A stretch of 64,000 nt of DNA from Burkholderiaceae bacterium (GTDB lineage: Bacteria; Pseudomonadota; Gammaproteobacteria; Burkholderiales; Burkholderiaceae_C): assembly GCA_024235915.1 (NCBI GenBank), contig JACKLO010000025.1, forward strand, positions 17,663 to 81,662, written 5' to 3'. Position 1 is the stretch's first letter. Each line of letters begins with the position of its first letter. Shown one piece after another: positions 1-6,423 of the stretch. The position numbers were made by a program, and so were the translations under genes. The notes under the pieces are model-generated. The model made no database searches, was not told where the DNA came from, and saw nothing but the letters and a program-made list of their open reading frames with translations.

Positions 1-650
1 CCCCAGAGGTCGGCACGCACCGCCGGGTTCTCCAGGTTCAGCTCGGGCAGGTTCTCGGCCCGCCACCAGGCCCGCGCACCGCCAGGCAGGGTGTCGTCGA
101 AACAGAACCAGTCGCGGTACGGGCTGGCCGAGTCGGCCTCGGCGGCGCGAAACTTCGGGCTGTTGCGGCCCATGTGGTTGAACACACCATCCAGCACCAG
201 CTTCATGCCCTGCGCGTGCAGCGCATCGGCCAGCGCGGTGACGTCGGCGCGCGTGCCGTACTCCGGCGACACGCCCCGGTAGTCCAGCGCGTCGTACTTG
301 TGGTTGGTGTAGGCGTCGCAGATGGGGTTGAGGTAGAGCACATCGGCGTGCAGCGATTGCACGTGGTCCAGCCGCGTCGCCAGGCTCTGCAGGTCGCCGC
401 CCCAGAAGTCGATTTCGTGGCTCCAGAGCTTGTGTGCGGCCAGGTACTCACCCTGGCGGGGCAGTTCGTCCCAGCCACGCAGGCGTTTGGGCGCTGGGTA
501 CAGGTGACGTTTGGCGTCCAGGTCGGCCGGAGGCGCGTAACGGTCCACCAGCACCTGGTAGACGACGGCGCCGATGCGCCAGTCGGCTTCGCGGGTTTCA
601 TAGAGGCCGGCGGTCGCACGATCGCTGGCGTTGGCGTAGGGAGCGGTCAT
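1..650 (-). CDS. GH13 alpha-amylase family glycosidase, 5' part only
   Basis: Probably hydrolyses alpha-1,4-glucans or imported maltodextrins. Only the N-terminal ~216 residues are inside the window; the gene continues past the left edge. Visible are a GH13 barrel start (VVYQVLVDRY), the segment NPICDAYTNHKYD typical of cyclomaltodextrinase/MalZ-like members, and conserved region I as DGVFNH. The catalytic Asp, Glu and second Asp lie beyond the edge, so activity cannot be judged. The start is the ATG at 650, two bases after the malG stop, so it is probably translated with malG. There is no signal peptide at the N-terminus, which suggests a cytoplasmic enzyme acting on sugar brought in by MalEFG. 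Confidence 0.85.
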   Translation of the reverse strand, partial: MTAPYANASDRATAGLYETREADWRIGAVVYQVLVDRYAPPADLDAKRHLYPAPKRLRGWDELPRQGEYLAAHKLWSHEIDFWGGDLQSLATRLDHVQSLHADVLYLNPICDAYTNHKYDALDYRGVSPEYGTRADVTALADALHAQGMKLVLDGVFNHMGRNSPKFRAAEADSASPYRDWFCFDDTLPGGARAWWRAENLPELNLENPAVRADLW

Positions 651-652
651 GG

Positions 653-1543
653 TCATCCTTTGACACCGCCAGCCGCGAGGCCAGCGATCATCCACCGCTG
701 GGCGAGCAGGAAGACCGCGGTGATCGGCAGGCCCGACAGCAGCGCGGCCGCGGCGAAGTCGCCCCAGCGGAAGTTGTGCTCGTGCACAAAGAGCTTGGCG
801 CCCACGGCCAGCGTGAGCTGGTCCTGCTGCGTGAGCAGCACGCTGGCGACGGGGTATTCGATGATGGCGCCGATGAAGGCGAGCAGGAACACCACCATGA
901 GGATCGGCACCGCCATCGGCAGCAGCACGCGCCAGAAGGCCTGCCAGGCGCTGGCGCCGTCCACACGCGCCGCTTCCTCGATCTCGGCCGGCAGGGTGTC
1001 GTAGTAGCCCTTGATGGTCCACACGTGCATGGCGATGCCGCCGCTGTAGGCCAGCACCAGCGCCGCGTGCGTGTTCAGGCCGATGGCCGGGAAGGCGCTG
1101 CCCAGGCGGTCGAAGATGGCATAGATGGCCACCAGTGCCAGCACGGCCGGGAACATCTGCATCAGCATCAGGCCCTGCAGCACCTGTTTGCGGCCACGAA
1201 AGCGCAGCCGCGCCAGCGCATAGGCCGCCGTGGTGGACAGCAGCAGCGCCACAACCGCCGAGCCGAAGGCCACCTTGATGCTGTTCCACAGCCACAGCAG
1301 CACCGGCAGGTCAGGCGCGATCAAGCGGCCGTCCGGCCCCGGCACCGGCAGGCCCAGCACGTATCGCCAGTGCTCCAGGCTGATGCTGTCAGGGATCAGC
1401 GAACCGCTGGCGAAGTTGCCGGGACGCAGCGAGACCGACAGCACGATGAGGAAAGGAAACACCACCGCGGCACACAGCAGCAGCAGGAACACATGCGCCG
1501 CCAGCAGGCGCCAGCGTTGGGATCGGGCTTGGACGATGGGCAT
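653..1543 (-). CDS. malG: maltose/maltodextrin ABC transporter permease MalG
   Basis: Inner-membrane permease subunit that pairs with MalF. The 296-residue product equals the length of E. coli MalG. It has an N-terminal membrane segment (LLAAHVFLLLLCAAVVFPF), several further hydrophobic helices, and the EAA loop (EEAARVDGAS followed by LLPM) that docks on the ATPase. The frame stays open for 77 further codons upstream, but that stretch lies in a repeat element and is not MalG-like, so the ATG at 1543 was chosen. The gene lies between the GH13 gene (2-bp gap) and a 558-bp gap to malF that holds the repeat. No MalK ATPase is in the window; it must be encoded beyond the edge or elsewhere. Confidence 0.92.
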   Translation of the reverse strand: MPIVQARSQRWRLLAAHVFLLLLCAAVVFPFLIVLSVSLRPGNFASGSLIPDSISLEHWRYVLGLPVPGPDGRLIAPDLPVLLWLWNSIKVAFGSAVVALLLSTTAAYALARLRFRGRKQVLQGLMLMQMFPAVLALVAIYAIFDRLGSAFPAIGLNTHAALVLAYSGGIAMHVWTIKGYYDTLPAEIEEAARVDGASAWQAFWRVLLPMAVPILMVVFLLAFIGAIIEYPVASVLLTQQDQLTLAVGAKLFVHEHNFRWGDFAAAALLSGLPITAVFLLAQRWMIAGLAAGGVKG

Positions 1544-1597
1544 GGGCTTCGTCAGTGAATCGCCGGAGCGCCGAGGCGGGTCGGAATGACGGCTTGC

Positions 1598-2085
1598 GAC
1601 CCGGAGCGGACGTTGGTTCTCTGTGCGTTTGCAGCAGGGCGAGCCACGGAGGGCGGGCCTGGCCTGGCGCTCCTGTCCCCCGGCTCGCGCTGGGCGCTCG
1701 CCTCCTCCTTTACCTCGCGCCAGGCCAGGCCCGCCCTCCGCGGCCAGGGGCAGCGGTTGTTTTCCCTCGGCCACCCGTGCGCGTCCGCAAGGCGGCGGCG
1801 GGCAGGCCTGTGGCGCGCATCGAGGACGCCGAGCATCGCAGGGCCCGAGGCCGCGCGCGCCAGCGCGCTTCGTAGACTGACTCGCGGCCGCTGTCCGACC
1901 ACAGCGAACGCAGTGAGCGGAGGGAGTTTGGCCGCGGGCCTCGGGACCGAGAAGCGCAGGGGAGCCGGAGCGCAGCGCAGGCCGTCCGATCTAAGCGCCA
2001 CGGGCCTGCCCGCCGTCGCCTTGCCGCCTCGGCGGTGGAGGGCGGCATCAAATGCACGCACAGCATCCAACGTCCGCTCCGGGTC
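1598..2085. repeat. palindromic intergenic repeat element A, between malF and malG
   Basis: This fills most of the 558-bp gap between malF and malG. It is bounded by a perfect 19-bp inverted repeat (1598-1616 and 2067-2085) beginning GACCCGGAGCGGACGTTGG. Inside are a perfect 24-bp inverted repeat with a 46-nt loop (1647-1670/1717-1740), a 28-bp inverted repeat with 2 mismatches (1789-1816/1996-2023) and a shorter inner one near 1842-1855/1931-1944. No transposase is present. The terminal sequence recurs at 24540, so this is a dispersed family. It resembles in kind the large palindromic intergenic repeats known from rhizobia. Open frames across it are chance products of GC-rich DNA. Confidence 0.85.
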
Positions 2086-2101
2086 ATTTGCGGCCATTCG
2101 A

Positions 2102-3601
2102 CTACCGCCTCCCCGCCTCATCCGCCACCCGCGTGAACCGCATCTGCAGCAGCGTGATCGCCGCCACGATGAGGAAGATCACGGTCGAGATGGCAGCGGC
2201 CAGGCCGAACTGCTGGCCGGAGTCCTGGAACGCGATGCGCCAGGTGTACGAGACCAGGATGTCGGTGGTGCCGGCCGGCAGCGTGGTGTCCAGGCGGTCG
2301 GGCCGGCCGCCCGTGAGCAGGCTCACGAGCACGAAGTTGTTGAAGTTGAAGGCGAAGGCCGCGATCAGCAGCGGGGTCAGCGGCTTGACGATCAGCGGGG
2401 CGGTGATGCGGCTGAAGTTCACCCAGGGCCCGGCCCCTGACACGGCCGAGGCTTCATACAGGTCCGCCGGGATCGCCTTGATCAGGCCCGAGCAGAGCAC
2501 CATCATGTAAGGGAAGCCGAGCCAAACGTTGACGATCAGCAGCATCGTGCGCGCCAGCGCCGGGTCGCTGAACCACGCCGGGCGGACGCCGAACAGGCCG
2601 TCGAGGATGAAGTTGATCTCGCCCAGGTTCTGGTTGAACAGACCCTTGAAGATCAGGATGCTGATGAATCCTGGCACCGCGTAGGGCAGGAACAGCACCA
2701 GCCGGTACGCACCGCGGAACGGCAGTGCCTCCCAGTTCAGCAGCACCGCCAGCAGCAGGCCCAGCGCGCCGGCGATCAGCACCGTGCCGGCGGAGAACAG
2801 CACGGTCCAGATCAGCACGCCCAGAAAGGGTTCGCGGAAGCGTCCTTCGCTGAACACGGTGGCGTAGTGCGCCAAGCCCACACCTACACGGTAGCCGGGC
2901 TGCAGGCGGTCACCGTCGGTGCTGGTGAAGAAGCCGGTGTTGTCGTCGGGCCGGTAGGCGATGCCGGTGACGCGGTCGGTCAGCGAACCGTCGGCACCTG
3001 CGTCGTAGAGCGGCTGGACGTGGCCGAAGCTGCGCAGGCTGGCCAGCCGCAGCGGCGGGCCCTCAGGGGGCTGCAGCGTCAGCTGGCGCAGTGCCGGCAG
3101 CAGCGCCACGCGTTCGGCCATGGACAGGGTGGCTGCTGGCGGATCGCCGGGCTGCAGGGCCGCGGTCAAGGGCTGGTCGCCCAATGTCAGTGGCGCCGTG
3201 GCCAGGCCGCCATCCAGATGCACACGAACGCCACCCGACCGACGCTCCAGCGTGAAGCCGCGTTGGCTGCCGGGCTCGAGCACGGCCGACTCCTGCAGCA
3301 CCTGACGCGCGCGCTCGAACTCCAGCAGGTTGCTGGAGCTGTAGTTGGTGAAGCCGATGCCCACCGTGTAGAGCATCGGGAAGATCACGAACACCAGGGC
3401 CGCGCCAATGCCCGGCAGCAGGTAGCGCAGCGCATGCGTGCGTGGGCTGGTGTAGGCCCACACGGCCAGCCCGCTGCAGGCCAGCAGCAGCACCGCCAGC
3501 AGCGTCTGCCCGACGGCATGCACCTGCAGCACGGCCGCGAGGATCAGCACCACCGACAACGCGGCGGTGGCTGTCGAGGTCCAGCGGCGGCCCATCGTCA
3601 T
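2102..3601 (-). CDS. malF: maltose/maltodextrin ABC transporter permease MalF
   Basis: Inner-membrane permease subunit partnering MalG. At 499 residues it is close to E. coli MalF (514). The N-terminus has paired membrane segments. These are followed by a third helix and a large soluble stretch (about residues 90-240) corresponding to the periplasmic P2 loop unique to MalF, then the remaining helices. The EAA loop reads LYEASAVSGAGPW. The start codon overlaps the malE stop in an ATGA arrangement (3598-3601), showing translational coupling. The element inserted downstream separates it from malG but leaves both reading frames intact. Confidence 0.93.
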   Translation of the reverse strand: MTMGRRWTSTATAALSVVLILAAVLQVHAVGQTLLAVLLLACSGLAVWAYTSPRTHALRYLLPGIGAALVFVIFPMLYTVGIGFTNYSSSNLLEFERARQVLQESAVLEPGSQRGFTLERRSGGVRVHLDGGLATAPLTLGDQPLTAALQPGDPPAATLSMAERVALLPALRQLTLQPPEGPPLRLASLRSFGHVQPLYDAGADGSLTDRVTGIAYRPDDNTGFFTSTDGDRLQPGYRVGVGLAHYATVFSEGRFREPFLGVLIWTVLFSAGTVLIAGALGLLLAVLLNWEALPFRGAYRLVLFLPYAVPGFISILIFKGLFNQNLGEINFILDGLFGVRPAWFSDPALARTMLLIVNVWLGFPYMMVLCSGLIKAIPADLYEASAVSGAGPWVNFSRITAPLIVKPLTPLLIAAFAFNFNNFVLVSLLTGGRPDRLDTTLPAGTTDILVSYTWRIAFQDSGQQFGLAAAISTVIFLIVAAITLLQMRFTRVADEAGRR

Positions 3602-4824
3602 TCGCCCCGGATGCGGCGTGCCGCCGCGGCCAAGGCTTCGGCCGGGGCCTGCCGGCCTTCGGTGAGGTTGGTCAGCGACGTCTTCAACGCCGCCCAGAAG
3701 CGCCCCATCTCCGGCACGCTGGGCGTGGGCACACCGTCGCGCGCCGAGGCCATGATGCCGGCGATGCGCGGGTCCACCGCCTGCTGGGCATAGAAGCTGC
3801 GGCTGGCGGCGGCCCCGATGGGTTCGGCGCGGTCAATGGCGCGCAGGCCCTCGGGCTGCAGCAGGAAATGCTCGATGAACTCCACCGCCAGTTCACGCTG
3901 ACGGGTGGCGCGGTTGATCAACAGCCCCTTGATGCCAACGAAGGGCGCGGCAGGCTTGTCACCCAACGCCGGAATGCGTGCGACACCGAAGTCCATGCCC
4001 ACGCGCTTGAGGTTCACCCAGGACCAGGGCCCGTTGATGACCATGGCGACGCGGCCCTGGGCCATGGCGGCCTCCATGTCGGGGTAGCCGCTGCCCGCGG
4101 GCATGCGGCCTTCGCGGATCAACCGGTCGAGCAGCTGCGCGCCCTGCAGCGCGCCGGCATTGGCCACGCCGGTGTCGCGGGCATCCCAGCCGCCATCGGC
4201 CCGCTGGCGGAAGGCATAACCACCCTGGGCCGCCAGCAGCGGCCACGTGAAGTAGCCATTGGTGTAGTCCCAGAGCACGGCACGGCGGCCGTCGCGGGCC
4301 AGGCGGTCGTCCAGGGCGATCAGCGCGTCCCAGGTGGCCGGTGGCTGCGTCAACAACGCCTTGTTGTAGATCAGCGTGATGGCCTCGATGGCGTACGGGT
4401 AGCCCCAGAGGCGCCCACGCTGCGTGAAACCACGCCAGGCCAAGGGATCGATGTCGTTGATCAGTGCCGGCGATGGATCCACCGCGTGAATGAGGCCGGC
4501 CGCGATCCATTCGCCGATGCGGTCGTGGGCGTAGACATAGATGTCCGGGCCCTTGCCGGCGCCGGCCGCCTGCTGGAACTTGGACGGGCCTTCGTCCGGC
4601 GTCTCCACGACCACCGGCACGCCGGTGTCGGCGGTGAAGCGCTCGCCGACGGCGCGCATGGCCTTGGCACCCTCGACCGTGAACCAGCAGACCAGCGGCG
4701 CAGGCGCGGCACGCAGTGCGCGCGGCGTGGCCAACACAGCGCCTGTTGCAGCCAGCAGCAGGTAGCGACGGCGGTGGGACTCAGGGCGCGGCGGCGGCGC
4801 AGTGCTGTGCGATGAAGTCGGCAT
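3598..4824 (-). CDS. malE: maltose/maltodextrin-binding protein MalE
   Basis: Periplasmic binding protein feeding MalFG. The 408-residue product has an N-terminal RRRYLLLA stretch followed by a hydrophobic core and an AxA-type end (LRAAPAP), which could be a Tat-type signal. The mature part has the solute-binding fold of MalE (CWFTVEGAKAMR, GKGPDIYVYAHDRIGEW, WGYPYAIEAITLIYNKALL, MVINGPWSW). The start lies 44 bp inside the halogenase gene; no later ATG precedes the signal peptide, so the overlap is probably real. It is coupled to malF by ATGA. Confidence 0.92.
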   Translation of the reverse strand: MPTSSHSTAPPPRPESHRRRYLLLAATGAVLATPRALRAAPAPLVCWFTVEGAKAMRAVGERFTADTGVPVVVETPDEGPSKFQQAAGAGKGPDIYVYAHDRIGEWIAAGLIHAVDPSPALINDIDPLAWRGFTQRGRLWGYPYAIEAITLIYNKALLTQPPATWDALIALDDRLARDGRRAVLWDYTNGYFTWPLLAAQGGYAFRQRADGGWDARDTGVANAGALQGAQLLDRLIREGRMPAGSGYPDMEAAMAQGRVAMVINGPWSWVNLKRVGMDFGVARIPALGDKPAAPFVGIKGLLINRATRQRELAVEFIEHFLLQPEGLRAIDRAEPIGAAASRSFYAQQAVDPRIAGIMASARDGVPTPSVPEMGRFWAALKTSLTNLTEGRQAPAEALAAAARRIRGE

Positions 4825-6292
4825 GCGCCGGCATGACGTCGATGCACTTGCCGATCACGTTGTCGATGCCCTGCAGGTACTCGGCGATGTCCTGTTCCGG
4901 GAACACGTCGACCAGCGGGTTGTAGCCCTGCGGGCGCAGGCCCTGGCCGTGCATCACCTGCAGCCAGCCGACCTCGGTGAACAGCTCGGCCGCCTCGCGG
5001 AAGATGCGGCCGTGGCTCTGGAACAGCGCCATGCGCTGCGCCAGGGACTCGGGCACCTCCATGTCGCGGCAGCGGCGCCAGAAGGCGGTGTCGCTGCGCT
5101 CGGTGAGCTTGTAGTGCAGGATGATGAAATCACGGATGCGCGTGAACTCGAAGTTCATCTGCGCATTGAAGGCGTCGACATCCACCCGGCTGAAGTCGGC
5201 CGCCGGGAAGAAGGTCAACAGCTTGTTGATGCCGGTCTGGATCAGGTGGATGGACGTGGATTCCAGCGGCTCCAGGAAACCTGCGGCCAGGCCGATGGCG
5301 ACCACGTTGCGGTTCCAGTGCTTGCGCCGCATGCCGGTGCGGAACGGGATCGTGCGCGGCTCGGCCAGCGGCTCACCGTCCAGGTGCTTCAGCAGGATGG
5401 CCGTGGCCTCGTCGGCGCTCATGTGCTGGCTGCTGTACACATGGCCGTTGCCGGTGCGGTGCTGCAGCGGAATGCGCCACTGCCAGCCGGCGCCGTGCGC
5501 GGTGGAGCGGGTGTAGGGCGTCAGCGGGTCCACGCGCGCGCAGGGCACGGCAATGGCGCGGTCGCAGGGCAGCCAGTGCGTCCAGTCCTCGTAGCCGGTG
5601 CCCAGCGCCTGCTCGATCAGCAGGCCGCGGAAGCCGGAGCAGTCGACGAACAGTTCACCCTCGACCCGCGTGCCGTCGCGCAGCCGCAGCGCCTGCACAA
5701 AGCCACTGGCGGGGTCCAGCAGCACCTCGTCGATGTGGCCTTCGAGGCGACGCACCCCGCGCCCCTCGGCGTGGCGGCGCAGGTAGCGTGCGTAGAGGCC
5801 GGCGTCGAAGTGAAAGGCGTAGGCGATCTGCGCCAGCGGTGAGTTGGGCAGGTCGGCCGGCGGCCGCATGAAGCGGTTGGCGCGGCAGGCGCGCCGCGTG
5901 ATGGAGTACTGCTCCAGGTCCGGCGCCTTGCCCGCCAGGTGCATCTTGAGCCAGTACTGGTAGAACTCGGTGGTCCACAGCTGCTGGCCGAATTCACCGA
6001 AGCCGTGGATGTAGCGCCGGCCCAGGCCGCCCCAGTCGACGAACTCGATGCCGAGCTTGAAGCTGCCCTGGGTCTCGCGGACGAACTCGTCCTCGTCCAG
6101 CCCCAGGATGCGGTTGAACAGCCGGATCGGCGGGATGGTGGCCTCGCCGACACCGACGGTGCCGATGTCGTCCGACTCCACCAGCGTGATGTCCACCCGC
6201 CCCTGCAGGACCTTGGACATCATGGCCGCGGCCATCCAGCCCGCCGTGCCGCCGCCGACGATGACCACCTTGCGGATCAGTGCCGATTCCAT
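4781..6292 (-). CDS. flavin-dependent tryptophan halogenase-like protein in a TonB-receptor locus
   Basis: The family uses FADH2, O2 and halide to chlorinate or brominate aromatic rings such as tryptophan or indole. The 503-residue protein has the N-terminal FAD motif GGGTAG (residues 13-18), a lysine at residue 79 in GSFKLG (the catalytic Lys position of PrnA/RebH), the signature WQWRIP at 270-275, and PLES with Glu344/Ser345 matching the second active-site pair. The machinery therefore looks complete. The gene lies between a TonB receptor and malE in the same orientation. Halogenase-like genes are known to accompany carbohydrate TonB-receptor loci in Xanthomonas and Caulobacter, where their role is unsettled. 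The substrate is unknown here; indole or another small aromatic is possible. Confidence 0.88.
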   Translation of the reverse strand: MESALIRKVVIVGGGTAGWMAAAMMSKVLQGRVDITLVESDDIGTVGVGEATIPPIRLFNRILGLDEDEFVRETQGSFKLGIEFVDWGGLGRRYIHGFGEFGQQLWTTEFYQYWLKMHLAGKAPDLEQYSITRRACRANRFMRPPADLPNSPLAQIAYAFHFDAGLYARYLRRHAEGRGVRRLEGHIDEVLLDPASGFVQALRLRDGTRVEGELFVDCSGFRGLLIEQALGTGYEDWTHWLPCDRAIAVPCARVDPLTPYTRSTAHGAGWQWRIPLQHRTGNGHVYSSQHMSADEATAILLKHLDGEPLAEPRTIPFRTGMRRKHWNRNVVAIGLAAGFLEPLESTSIHLIQTGINKLLTFFPAADFSRVDVDAFNAQMNFEFTRIRDFIILHYKLTERSDTAFWRRCRDMEVPESLAQRMALFQSHGRIFREAAELFTEVGWLQVMHGQGLRPQGYNPLVDVFPEQDIAEYLQGIDNVIGKCIDVMPAHADFIAQHCAAAAP

Positions 6293-6336
6293 GGAAACAG
6301 ACCTCGTGCGCGTATGAAGAACGGCCCGCAGAAAGG

Positions 6337-6375
6337 CGCGGGCCCCTGCCAGTGTGGCACCGGCAGGGGCCCGCG
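6337..6375 (-). terminator. strong intercistronic hairpin after the TonB receptor gene
   Basis: A perfect 14-bp inverted repeat (6337-6350 and 6362-6375, arms CGCGGGCCCCTGCC) flanks an 11-nt loop. It begins about 50 bp after the receptor stop codon on the minus strand. The transcript runs into a short CCTTTCTG tail, so it may end part of the transcripts or protect the receptor mRNA 3' end. This would make receptor mRNA more abundant than the downstream halogenase-malEFG mRNA. The U-tract is poor, so full termination is unlikely. Confidence 0.6.
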
Positions 6376-6409
6376 TCGTGGGGCCAGCAGGGGCCCGCGT
6401 CGTGGGGCC
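6362..6409. repeat. two tandem 24-bp copies next to the hairpin
   Basis: Two adjacent 24-bp units (6362-6385 and 6386-6409) differ only at the first base. The first unit contains the right arm of the hairpin at 6337-6375, so the left arm can pair with either copy and form two alternative stem-loops. This looks like slippage duplication of a terminator arm. Confidence 0.75.
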
Positions 6410-6423
6410 GGCTCAGCGCCGCA

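Noticed and set aside
1555..2121. Several open frames inside the malF-malG spacer
   Set aside because: They translate a nested palindrome, and both strands are open with similar peptides; no start signal or homology.
4781..6292. Halogenase as part of a secondary-metabolite cluster
   Set aside because: No polyketide, peptide or other tailoring genes nearby; the context is carbohydrate uptake.
6362..6409. Tandem repeat as a CRISPR start
   Set aside because: Only two direct copies without spacers; it is part of a terminator-like hairpin.
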